A DNA stretch of 64,000 nt from Schizophyllum amplum (Eukaryota > Basidiomycota > Agaricomycetes > Agaricales > Schizophyllaceae), in the NCBI GenBank assembly GCA_007026445.1, contig VDMD01000019.1:186001-250000 (forward strand), written 5' to 3'. Shown here in pieces: positions 10,874 to 21,667 of this stretch. The position numbers and the translations under genes are program-made. The notes below the pieces were generated by a model. The model made no database searches. It saw only the letters and a program-made list of their open reading frames with translations, and was not told the origin of the DNA. The number at the start of each line of letters is the position of its first letter. Position 1 is the stretch's first letter.

Positions 10874-12243
10874 CAAGTTCTGGGCTATTCTACATATGTC
10901 TTGGGCTTGTCTTAGGTCTAACATCAGACATCTCTTGGGCTTGTCTTGGGTCTAATGTCAGACAATTCTGGCACACTTTTATAACTTTTGCCATAGATCA
11001 ACAGCCGCAGGAATTTCTTCAATGGTCCCAAAAGACATTTCTATTGTTTTTTCCTATGTACATTATGCCATTGACGTATGCTTCTATTGAAATAATCCAA
11101 GAAATGTCTAGCCACCAGAACTGTCTTCGTCTCAGATATTTCTCCCCTTCAGACATCTCTGACCAGTTCAGCATGCAGACCTTTCTGCGTGTCAGAAACA
11201 TCTGTTGCCTTCTCATGTTGGATATCCTGTATCATACTATGCCCAGTACATATAACTCGGGTCATTAACCAACATCAGACAGGTCTGGTATCCTAAGCAC
11301 TTCTCTGGTCTTAGTTTTGTTTTACTCCATAGAAATGTCTGATATCAGCAATGTCTGGTCTCTAGCAGTCTCTGGCGATAAGACATTGCTGCAGAACTAG
11401 CTGGGTGCCGGAAAAAGCTGCCCTTCAGAATAATCTGGACCTCAGTATAAGCTGGACGTCAGTATAATCTGAAGGGCAGCATAATCTGAAGGGCAGCATA
11501 ATCTGGTCCTCAGCATAATCTGGACGTCAGCATAATCTGGATGTCAGCATAATCTGGATGTCAGCATAATCTGGTCCTCGGTATAATCTGGACGTCAGCA
11601 TAATCTGGTCCTCAGTATAATCTAGTCGTCAGCATAATCTGGTCCTCGGTATAATCTGGACGTCAGCATAATCTGGTCCTCAGTATAATCTAGTCGTCAG
11701 CATAATCTGGACGTCAGTATAATCTGGACGTCCAGATTAAGCTATGCTAGAAAACACTGCACCCTACGCTACAGAAAGGGTGTGTAGCCCTAGTAATGTA
11801 TACATATAAAGTCCTATATATATCTGACAATACCCTGTAAATTGTCTTTCCTGATATATCAGTTTTAAATAAACAGCTAACAACTAGCCGTTCTACTTCA
11901 CCTTCCGACACTGACAGGAAATGTCTAACAAACAACACAGACTTCTGACTAAGATCTAGGTAAAATGAGATGGCCAGCATCACTATCAAATACTCAACGC
12001 AACTGAAGTATTCCTACTACAAGTAGTATACTAATGAATATTAAGCATCCAAGAAATACGGCAGTCAAAAAGTTCATCTCAGCAAGCATCTGAGTATAAG
12101 TCCGTGCGTTTACGATATAAAGACGCGGCGGCGGCGGTGGGCAACGAGATGGGATGGGGACGGGTCATGTACAAGAAATGAGTCAGAGGGGGCAGCTACA
12201 TACAACAAGACGGCGCGGCACGTCAACAATGTCCAAGGCCTGT
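10874..12243. other. Left subterminal region, AT-rich, non-coding
   Basis: About 1.4 kb with no supportable gene. It holds many degenerate copies of a palindrome-like motif around CAGACATNTCTGG and the 17-bp tandem array at 11427-11732. Likely a transposase-binding zone (inference). Confidence 0.5.
11427..11732 (+). repeat. Tandem array, 18 units of 17 bp
   Basis: Eighteen contiguous 17-bp units of the form AGYATAATCTGGNCNTC (for example AGCATAATCTGGACGTC). Higher-order order is visible: the pair AGCATAATCTGGTCCTC then AGTATAATCTAGTCGTC recurs. The array ends against CCAGATTAAGCTATGC. Confidence 0.95.
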
Positions 12244-15200
12244 TCAGCGAGGGTCGTAGTTAGAGCGACGGGGCGGTGCGATGGCACGACGACCCAGCTC
12301 GTGCTGCAGCATGCGGCAGTAGAATATTGCCACCTGCTGCTCCAGCCACTCGAAGACCTTGTACGACATCCGATCCTGCCGCGCAGTGGCCGCCACGTCC
12401 AGCCACAATCGGGGGCTCCAAAGCTCCATCACACGGGCCAGCGCCTTGACGTAGCGAGCACGCACACGCCAGTCGTCTGCCACCAGTCCGACGTTCACCA
12501 TCCCTAAGCCTCTCACCGTCAGGACGTCCCCTTCAAAGAACGTGGAGCTCTCGAAGACTGGTTGCAGGCGCATCGCCTCCTGCGCGGCCGTCAAGATGCA
12601 GGTGCGTGCCCGTCGGTCCATAGGCAGTGGCAGGGGTGTAACCCCGGGTGTCGCCGTGCTGACCCCCACCCTGACCCCGGAGGGTTTCAACCCCTGGCGT
12701 GGGGTCAGGGTTTCCGTAGGGTTGGCAGGGGTTGGGGTCAACCCCCGGGTTTTTATTCATTTTTCACTGTTTACATCCTCTATTGTATATTTAAAGTACA
12801 GATATAGAGCCCTAAGACAATGTATAGGTTCAAATATATCTAGATTGTCAAGTAACAGCACCTAAGGTACAAACAAACCTTGTGTAATGCACGTCTACGC
12901 ACCCACATCTGAGTCTAGGGTTTTTCCGGGGTGCCGGGGGGTTGGACCACAGCAACCCGCACCCTGACCCCAGCGGGGTGGGGTGTGTAACCCTGCGGGG
13001 TTGCCTCAACCCCTGCCATTCCCTATCGGTCCAAGTCGAGGAGGTCCTTGCGCCAAGCGACTTCCTGCAGACGATAGAGCAGGCTCTTCAAGGTGTTCGG
13101 GGACGGCATGCAACCAGGCTGCACCACTTCGCCAAGCACCCGGTACGGCAGCACAAGGCGGCTCTCTATCGACCGTAGGTTCAGCCGATCTCCGAACACC
13201 TTCTGCAGCTCGTCCATAGCGAACGCTATGGGACCTCCCTGCCTAGCGTGCATGGTCTGTTGGGCCGAAAGGACGTTCCTCCAGTCCTTCGTAAACAGCT
13301 TCCAGGGTGCCTCTCCAACGGCCTGCGTAAAAGCGGGGTCCAAGTCGCGGTCCATGTCAAACATCCGTGCGTGGGACAACACCGCCGACTCCATTTGCAC
13401 CCACATGTGGACGCACGAGGCCCGCTTCTCCAGCGCCTCAGCACCCACGACAAGGTGGGGAGCGGGAAAGCACCTTCCCGGATCTCCTGACCGGTTGTCC
13501 TTGGGCCAGGCCTGGCGGTACTGGCTGATTGCCCTAGTCCACGCCTGAGTCGAAGTCGGCAACATTTTGCGATGGATGTCTAAAAAGAAACCGTAAGATA
13601 AGATGCCGCTTTTTAGTTATTGATTGCACTTACTGACAGTTGTCGCTGCTGACTGCGGGAGCGACGCACTCACCGGGGAGGCCGCAGATGTCAACGGGAC
13701 CCCTGAAGGTGCAGAGGTCGTTGTCGGTGTTGATGTTGTCGAAGTTGACGTTGTTGATGTTGATGGTGCCAATGTCGATGCTGTCGCCGTCGCTGCGGCC
13801 GAAGTCGATGCTGTTGCTGCCGATGCTGTCGCCGTCGCTGAGGCCAACGTTGACGTTGTCGCCGTTGCTGAGGCCGAAGTCGAGGGCTCAATCTGAGTCG
13901 CTTCCTGCATTACGACGTCCTCGGAAGCCAGTGGCACTTCGCCGCCAGGGTCAGAGTCCTGGTAGTCCTCGAGGACAGTTGGGTCGGAGGGCGGGGCGTC
14001 GTACTCGCCAAGAACACCCGATTCGATGCCGGAGGCCTCGTTTTCCTCGACGGCATGCTCTACGCTGCCGGCGTCTTGAGGCTTCGGCTCCCGCTGAACG
14101 CTCATCAGGAAATCCGGCTTCTGAAGCCGGGCGTTGACAAAATGACTGTACAGCTCGCAGTCGGCAAGGGGGTCAACACCCATCGTAACACTGTCGACCT
14201 TCAGATCCAAAGGTGCGTTGATGCTGAACCGGAGCGAGGAGTAGGCGTGCAGCCGCGCCAGCATCTTCTTGCCGTCATCAACCTTCCCCTCGTAGATGCG
14301 GGGAGGGTCGCGAGGATGGCGGTCAATGATCGCTGCCGCGGACACAGGCGTCATGCCTGGGAGGGTCTCGATCCGCGGCAGTCTGTCGTACTCCCCGCGC
14401 TCGAGAAGTTCCTCGAATCCTCCGATACCCGTGTACAGACGGACATACCACACAGGGATGCGGCGGGTCGCAAACCAAAACATGTCGTCCTCGTTGGTTA
14501 CGACAGCGCCCATCCACCAGAGCGTGGGAAGCCCTGGTGCTGGCGTGCTTTCCTCCGGTGCGACCCAGACCTTCATCAAGTTCATGAGGCAGGTTGCTTC
14601 CAGCCAAAGACGCTGAAGCTCCCTCGCCATGATGATGCCATGGAAGAGCTCCACGCCGCGCACCTGCATCAGGCCGAATAGGTGACCCAGCGACACCTCC
14701 AGTCCGCAAGCCAAGTAGTGAGGGCGCGGGTTCTGCCCGTCGGGATCGTCCAGGAGTCTCCCGCCGATATCGTTCAGATAATCCTTCAAACCCTGTCGGA
14801 CTTCTCGAATGGGTTGTTTGAGCCTGTGCGCGATGTCCACCTTCAGGACTACCAGGTCGCCGTCGAGACTCTCCCGAATCCCAGATGCGGGCTGGAACCA
14901 CGTCGACGGGTCCTCCCAGAACACTTGATCCTCGTGGTCGGCGCGCGGTGGGCGTGCCGGTATGCAGGCAAGGTGGACGGTCGAAAACTCATCCCGTCGC
15001 ACATACTGAGGAACTTGTGTAAAGTCCTCCAGTCCCAGGCGGGAATCGGAGCGCGTCTTGATGCGCACTGTCGAGCCGGGGCTTCGGATGGGAGGGATGG
15101 TCCCGGAATTTGGTGTCAGGACAATGTGCGTTCCGTCCTCGGTCAGGGCCCCACTTTGGTCGTTTTGGCAGAAGTCTTCTCCTAATTCATTCTTCAGTAG

Positions 15201-15864
15201 ACGCTCCAGCTCACATCGCTTGAATACTTACTCTTGGGTAAGGTGCGGAAGAAATCCAACTGCTTTCCCGCCGCAAAGACAAACATATCCCCCGGCGGAT
15301 AGCGCGAGGCCTCTTCCCGTGACAAAGGATATTGGCAAGGTACGAGGTGCCGCTCGTACATCGTCAGGAGCTCGGCCATATGGCATGGCCCCCACCAACA
15401 CTTGATCATCGTTTTCTGTGTCGCTTGTTGTCAGAAGCCGAGAAGATAAACGTCAATTCACTCACCTCGCGCGCCACGGGCTCACTTGGATTGTTGCGTT
15501 CGGGGGCAGACGAATTGGCGGGCGCACGCATCGCCGCAAGATCCGTCTCACAGTCCTCGCCCGAAGCACCGATTGAGGGAGATATGCGTGGGCGGGCGGG
15601 AGTCCCAGAAGATGACGAGGGCGCCAGTTCCGCACGAGCCTCTTCCTCATCATCGGAGATGTCGGTAAGCGTCGACATCGAATGATCGTCACCGTCGCTC
15701 GACGCGGTGCCAGTCTCATCCGGTGAGGGGCACCGTGAGCCCTCCGGGGCTTCGGTCCCAGGTTCATTGGGACTCGCGCCGCCCGCGTCCAAAAGGCCGA
15801 CCGGGGATCCTGGCAAAGACGTCGTAGCGCCTCGAGATGCGGGTGTGGTCGTCGGAGAGTCCAT
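12244..15864 (-). pseudogene. Large cargo gene of unknown function in the KDZ element, broken by a hAT MITE
   Basis: ATG at 15862-15864. Exon 1 is Ser/Pro/Asp-rich; an intron (GTGAGT...CAG) joins it to KTMIKCWWGPCHMAELL; then another intron (GTAAGT...) leads into a large exon (to about 13625) with the segments VPQYVRRDEF, WFATRRIPVWYVR, RDPPRIYEGKVDDGKKMLA and a Ser/Thr/Ala low-complexity tail. A further intron (GTAAGT...TTTTTAG) joins the last exon, about 13573-12244, starting IHRKMLPTSTQAW. In that exon a 405-bp hAT-like insertion (12621-13025) adds an immediate stop after LLDLDR; deleting it with one 8-bp duplication restores LLDLDR followed by RARTCIL in frame. I recognise the overall type from agaric transposon-rich regions but know no function. 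Transcribed away from the KDZ transposase. Confidence 0.6.
12621..13025. mobile_element. Non-autonomous hAT element (MITE), 405 bp
   Basis: The ends are TAGGCAGTGGCAGGGG on the left and the inverse of TAGGGAATGGCAGGGG on the right, flanked by perfect 8-bp duplications TCGGTCCA (12613-12620 and 13026-13033). The 8-bp duplication and TAGGN start are hAT hallmarks. No ORF of its own; G/C-rich subterminal ACCCTGACCCC-type repeats on both sides of an AT-rich middle. The left end matches the end of the hAT element at 43971 at 30 of the first 32 bases. Confidence 0.9.
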
Positions 15865-15948
15865 TGAGACAGGGCTGTAAAGCACACCGTTCGTGTTCGA
15901 GAGCGGAGTCTGTGAAGGTTGTCAGTGTGACATGTACGCCGAACGCGC

Positions 15949-16260
15949 CGAACGCGGATAGCCCGAGATCAACGTGCTCGGTTCGGCTGTATGTAGGGTT
16001 GCGGAGGAAGGAGGTGGTGAGCGGCACACGCACGCCGAACGCGGATAACCCAAGATCAGCGTGCGTGGTTGGGGTAAAGAGGGTGCTAGGGAGGAGGGAG
16101 GGCATGAGCACGACACGCACACCGAACGCGGATAACCCAAAATCGGCGTGCGCGGTCGGGGTGAAGAGGGTGCTAGGGAGGATGGAGGACATGGGCACGA
16201 CACGCACACCGAACGCGGATAACCCAAGATCGGCGTGCGCGGTCGGGGTGGGGAGGGGAG
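15949..16260 (+). repeat. 87-bp tandem repeat, about 3.6 units
   Basis: The landmark CGAACGCGGATA recurs at 15949, 16036, 16123 and 16210, exactly 87 bp apart. Because 87 is divisible by three, all units stay in the same frame and give 29-residue periodic translations on the minus strand. It sits just upstream of the 12244-15864 gene. Confidence 0.9.
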
Positions 16261-17099
16261 GGGACTAAGGAGTAAGGACAGAACGTACAAATTCGAGCGC
16301 GTAGTCTGTGAATGTGGTAAGTAGGCAGTCCGTATGGGCGTCAAATACACACCTTGCAGATGCGGCAAGTGCCAATTTCCCCAAGATGGCTGTGTGTCCT
16401 TTGCTGTACAAGGACGGGCAACACAGGCGTCGGCGCTTAACGCTCGAGTATGCTGCGAAGGGCGCGGGGCGGTAGAAGAGGGCGGGCGGAGGCGGAGGAG
16501 ACGGCAGGTGAGAGCGCAGCAGGAGCACGGGAGGGGCGCACGGGGCGGCAGTGGAGGCGTTCGCTGGGCGAGGATTGGAGGTGAGAGACAGGCTGGGGAA
16601 GCGTGGGAGGCGCCGTTCGGACATCTGGGCCGATGGCCGGTGGCGTCGTTGATGCTTGTTTGGTTACAGCCTTACGATGTTGTTGTTTGACACCAAGGCC
16701 GCCCCTTCAGAAATGTCTGCCTCCAGCAGTTTCTGCTTCACCCTTGCCGTCGACATCACTGTCGAGGTCCTCGCTCCCTTTCCCCACCATCCGTTGCCTG
16801 TCGTTGCCATCGCCATCGCTTGCTCTCCCGCTCGCGGGTCCCATCTGTCGCCGCCGCCGCCGTTGATCGCCTCACACCACCCCAAGCTTACAGACCATTG
16901 TGGAGGCGGGCGCGCGGTCATTGTGCGCTATGTATTGCGGTGCGTGCTCACTACGCTGCTCGCACACCAGCCCTGACGTGCTCACGCCCACAGAACCCGC
17001 GGCCATCTCTCCCGAGGTGTGTCGCCTCTCCTCTCCTCTCCACCCCTCCCCTTTCCCTTACCCTCCTCCACCTCCCTCTGGCTTACCCCCCGCTGCGGC

Positions 17100-17660
17100 T
17101 GCCGGCCTCGATTTGTTCGCGACCGTCAGTCGCTGCACTCTGCAGCTCGCCCCCCCCCCCCCCCCCCCCGCCGCTACGACCGGCGACCTCCCTGCTGCTG
17201 CCGGCCTTGATCTGTTCGCGACCGGCAGTCGCGGGGCGGCGGCGCACTCCCGGTCGCGCACCTGCGCGCTGGCCTCGATTTGTTCGCGACCGGCAGTCGC
17301 GGGGCGGCGGCGCACTCCCGGTCGCGCGCCTGCGCGCTGGCCTCGATTTGTTCGCGACCGGCAGTCGCGGGGCGGCGGCGCTCTCCCGGTCGCGCGCCTG
17401 CGCGCTCCCTCGCGCTGCTCGACCTCCCTGCTGCTGCCGGCCTTGATCTGTTCGCGACCGGCAGTCGTGGCGCGCGTCCGTCACTGCGCCCCCTCGCACC
17501 CTCATGCGATCGGCGGCTTGGCTGCTTCTGGCGGCCTCGATTTGTTCGCGACCAGCAGTCGCGGCGCGCGCCGCATCTCGCGCTCCATCGCGCACCACAA
17601 TCACCGACTTCGCTACTGCCGCCGGCCTCGATTTGTTCGCGACCGGCAGCTGTAGCGCTT
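17100..17660 (+). repeat. G/C-rich minisatellite with seven copies of a 30-bp core
   Basis: A core around GATTTGTTCGCGACCGGCAG occurs seven times (near 17110, 17208, 17275, 17343, 17443, 17538 and 17628). Three central units are spaced 67-68 bp apart and almost identical. It includes an 18-20 base C run near 17151-17169. Upstream of the KDZ transposase. Confidence 0.85.
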
Positions 17661-17974
17661 GCGGTGTATTGTACTCGTGCATCTCGGTATGTGCTTCGTT
17701 TAACTTACATCATCACACCGCTTGCTCATTGGCTATCTTTATCTGGATGTCGACATAGTAACACTCGCACACTATACCCCGCTATGAAATAACAGGCTGC
17801 ATTGACGAGATGGTAAGTACATGTGCGCGACAACGGCTTACCTGCTCAGCATCCTCACAGTCAGGCGGTAGCCGGTCTGCCATGCTAGAGCCGCCGGACC
17901 CTGTGCGTACACGAGGATCTACGTACATATACTGGCTGCCTCAGGCTTGGTTGCCCCCCCTCTCTTTTCACTCA

Positions 17975-20900
17975 ATGGGCCGCCGTCGTGTGACGGGTGC
18001 CGAGCGCGCAAGCGCTCTGGCGCAAACACAGTCTGATCCAGGATCGGCGGGCGCTCCAGCACCACCGGCCACTCCACCTCGCCGCATACATGCTTTGCCG
18101 CAAACGCCTGTCAGGCCCGCGAAGAACCGAGTTGCCCCCACCCAGACGCCCCAGTCCATCGACATCCGGGCAGGCAACAAGCGTCGGCGCGCCAGCAGTC
18201 CAATCCACGCCATATACGGGCTCAGTCGGGGGTGGCAGCAGCCGGCGCGCGCTATCAATCTGCTGAGTCAGATGCCGCCAGGTCCGACTTCAGCGTCCGC
18301 GCAGGCGCAGCGGCAGGCGGACAAAAACGACCCCCCTGAAACCGAAACAGACGACGAGGACCGCACTCAACATGCGCGCGAGCGCTATAGGGAGAAGCGT
18401 GCCGATACCGCGCATCGCTGGCAGTTCGAAGTCCTGCCAGACATCCGCGCGACTTACATGAGGTTGATGGAAGAAACCGAGAACTTGCGCTACCCTCCTC
18501 GCCGATCGACGCCTGAGCAAAGGCCGTGTACTTGTGGTAATACGTACGGTCGCAAGCTCTCTGTGATGGTACTGAGAACACTGGGTGCACACGTTGTTCA
18601 AGCTGCGAATGGTGTGTGACTGACTGCACCAACAGCCGTGGAGCGAATGCATCTAACATGCTGCAAGTGCCAGCCAGCTGGTAGGCAGCTCATGGAGATT
18701 GGTCTGTTTCCTTGCGCTCCGTATCGGCCGTCTTTGGCTGTTGACTTGAACGTGCTCGACTTTGCACGTCTGGTTTTTCTGAACGTCGCGCCAAACGTCA
18801 CCGCCTGGTGCAGGGCCATGGAGGCATTTTTGTTGGTCCGTGGCCACAAGCTTAACTACTCCGTGAGTACGCCCTCTTAATCGCTGTTCTCTGACATCTA
18901 ACCCTAAGGGCATAATGTAGGACAATCTTAGACGTCGATTTGGATCTGCGTTGCTCTGGTACACTCAGCTGTACAATCTGGTGCAGGCGCGTGTCGATCG
19001 TGTCCTAGCGGTCGCTCGCGGCATTGCCACCAGGAAACAGGAGCAGGAGGCGATGAGACACACACCGTTGTCTTCGCCGCCTCCGTCCTCTCCACCTGCA
19101 TCCTCCTCGCCACAGTGCTCTCCGCCATCCTCTCCGTCCCCCAACTCAGCTCCGCTGCCGCCCCCAACATCACCTGATGATGCCGCCTCACCGACACAGA
19201 ACGTCGAGCAGGCACTCAACGCGCCTTCTGACTACCTTCGTGGTCGGTGTCCAGCTTGCTTTGGATCGGCGCGGAGAGAGAGCGCGTGCAGTCCTGATGC
19301 CCCAGATTGTCTTGTTCAGCTTGACGCGTGTTTCACCCAGAAGCACAACCTGCAGAAGCGCGATCCTGTGTTCCTGCACCCCAGCAACATTGTGTTGGCA
19401 GAGGAGGTTTGACAGAGACCGCTGAGCGAGTTGATGCTCTACGCGAGGCATCGCGGCGTCCTGCTGTTCGGAAGAGGCGCAGAACGGCTAGAGAGTCTGT
19501 TAAAGCCAACGACGACGAACATGATGGGTTGCTACTGCCGGCGGAGGTGCTGCGCAACTGTGAGGATAGCTTTAAGGCGGCGCAGCAGTCCATCACCAAG
19601 GCGAACACGACGCGGCACGATGTGACCGCAGCTATGGCTCTGCTTTGTCGCCACGACATTCCGCTTTTCTGGGCCGACATGACCAGCGCGGGCGGGAAGC
19701 AGTACTATGTGGTGGCTCTCATGGACAGTTTCATCGCTCATCTACCTTTGAGCTGGACCATCGGGTTCATGTACGACATCGCATGCCAGATTCACGCCAG
19801 TGCGGTCAAACACAACATTTTTGAAGGCTATCTGCATCGCCTGCGTTTCGCGGTGTCCGTCTTCCACGCTTACGGGCACGACTGGCCGTGCCAGTTGGTC
19901 TACCACCCCCGCAAGCGCGTTGGGTTTGGCTTGACGGATGGCGAGGGGTGTGAACGCTTTTGGTATTCCATCAGCCGACTCATTCCGTATCTGCGAGTTG
20001 CAGGAGTGAGTGGATTTATGACGGTTTGAGTCTGCGCTAATGCAGCCCTAGTTTCACCTCCGACAGTACACGCTGAACAGCCAGTTTGACCATGCGACGG
20101 CGGTCAGCCTTGAAAACGCTGCTTCATGGCTTGCGCGCAAGCGTGCGTTGGTGTCTGCGAAGAGGCGGGAGGCTCGTGGTGAACTAGAAGCCTGCGGCGC
20201 TGTCGGGAAACGGCATACGTTTCTGCGAGAGCAGTGGAGTGCTCAAATCGCCCATCAAACACAGGAAGCTCCGCGTGAGTGAGCCTCAAGTTCAGCTGAG
20301 TTTGCTCTTACCTTCACACAGGTCAAAGTCGGACACGCGGCCGTACCGAAGTGGAATTAGCGATTGATCTTCGCCTGTCCGTTGACGACGCGCGCAAGGG
20401 CATGGAGAGGGCCAAAAGCCGACGCTCGCCAGGCAACCTTGAATCTCGAGCAGAAGTTGACGCGGCCACTGCGACTCACAAACTCGCCGTCAAGAAATAC
20501 AACCGCAAGGTTCGACAGCTCGGCGTGGACTCCTCAACTCAGCTGAACACGCTTCTTCACAACAAAACACTGTTGTGTCGTGCCAACGCGCTCGCTCTCC
20601 TTCGCCGCGCGCAAACCGCGATCCTGAGGCGGAAATTGGAGCTCGAAAGGGTGTCACACTTACAGGGCAGTAAAAACGGCGGTCAGTCCTCTGCACGGCT
20701 TGCGACACGCACGTATTGATGATGAGCAGAGAACTCTCTGCGTAAACACACAAAGTCGAACATCCAGCGTCGGGAGGGTACGGTTAAAGGCATTGTCAGC
20801 AAATACAATAACGCCTGCCGCCAGCTGGGAGTTAAGATTCGAGCGCAGGTCAATCGTCGTGGCTCCTGCCGCATACGCCCACTGGCACCGCTTCCCACCA

Positions 20901-21514
20901 CGGGCATATGGAATCTGGACGTCGACAATCCTTGCTGGGACGACCTGCGGTTGGACCTGGATGATGAAGACGAGGCCGCACCTTGGATGGTGGATCCCAA
21001 AGTTCGTCGGGCGATACGAGCGCTGCTTGTGGTGGATCGATGCGAGGAGGAAGACACACGCCTGCATCATGAAGAAGCCAACCTTTTGCAGTGGTTTGGA
21101 GAGGAATGGACAGCCGTTCAACAGGCGTTCAAGGACGCCCTAAAATTACCAGGTAAAGCATATTTGTTTGATATGAAGGCTGGCAACGCTGACGCGTGGG
21201 GTGTAGACGCGCCCGCACTGCAGAACCAGCTCACGCTCCGAAAAGACAGCCTCCTGCGGCTAGCAGTGAAGTGGATTAAGCACATTCCGCGACCGCCTGG
21301 CCCTAGCGACAAGGAGATACAGGTGGCAAGTGCAACTTGGGCCGCAGCGTCGTGCGATGCGCCGGGTGGACGAACAGGACGCCGTGGTAGCTGCTCAACG
21401 GATGGGGAGGAAGAGGAGGAGGAGGGCCCTGGCGTAGGTGGGGAGATAGACCACTACGACGAGGCTGGTGAGGAGATGCTCGACGAGGACTCGTCCGCGG
21501 AAGATGTGGAGTAG
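17975..21514 (+). CDS. KDZ-family DNA transposase, multi-exon, one apparent frameshift
   Basis: ATG at 17975. Exons: 17975-18536; 18636-18862; 18921 to about 20005; 20052-20274; 20322 to about 20670; about 20735-21514. The N-terminus MGRRRVTGAERASA and the CxC zinc cluster (PCTC joined by splicing to AVERMHLTCCKC) followed by GLFPCAPYRPSLAVDLN match the KDZ-associated domain. DNLRRRFGSALLWY, CPACFG and LDACFTQKHN follow. Presumed catalytic acidic residues are Asp at 19323, Asp in MYDIACQ at 19775 and Glu in GEGCERFW at 19952. The C-terminal part is a basic coiled region ending in an acidic tail. At 19407-19411 the frame slips by one base (GAGGAGGTTTGACAG), with a stop TGA if read through; downstream sequence is otherwise intact. 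That makes it either a recent pseudogene or a sequence error. It would excise and integrate the surrounding element. Confidence 0.9.
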
Positions 21515-21619
21515 GCTACTTAAGGACGCAGGGCCACGCGCTCTTTCTGTACCCGTAACAGATCAAGAGTTTCACGCCATGGCCGCAGGTTGTTTTGGTA
21601 CGCCTCATGGCAGGCGTTT

Positions 21620-21630
21620 ACATATATAAG
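21620..21630 (+). promoter_or_regulatory. TATA-like promoter element of the TET/JBP gene
   Basis: ACATATATAAG, 38 bp before the proposed ATG at 21668. The identical 11-mer precedes the next gene (23572-23582). Confidence 0.6.
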
Positions 21631-21667
21631 CTGACTGCGAAGCGTAGGCAGCGTGCGTCTTCCCACC

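Larger units (their letters stand above)
15865..17974. other. Region between divergent cargo gene and KDZ transposase
   Basis: 2.1 kb that should contain both divergent promoters. It holds the 87-bp array (15949-16260), unremarkable sequence at 16270-17080, and a G/C-rich minisatellite (17100-17660). Long open frames here are by-products of repeat units whose length is divisible by three or of G/C bias; I support no gene. Confidence 0.5.

Noticed and set aside
16900..17700. Long overlapping open frames as a repeat protein gene
   Set aside because: They exist in several frames at once and are explained by G/C-rich repeat units without stops.
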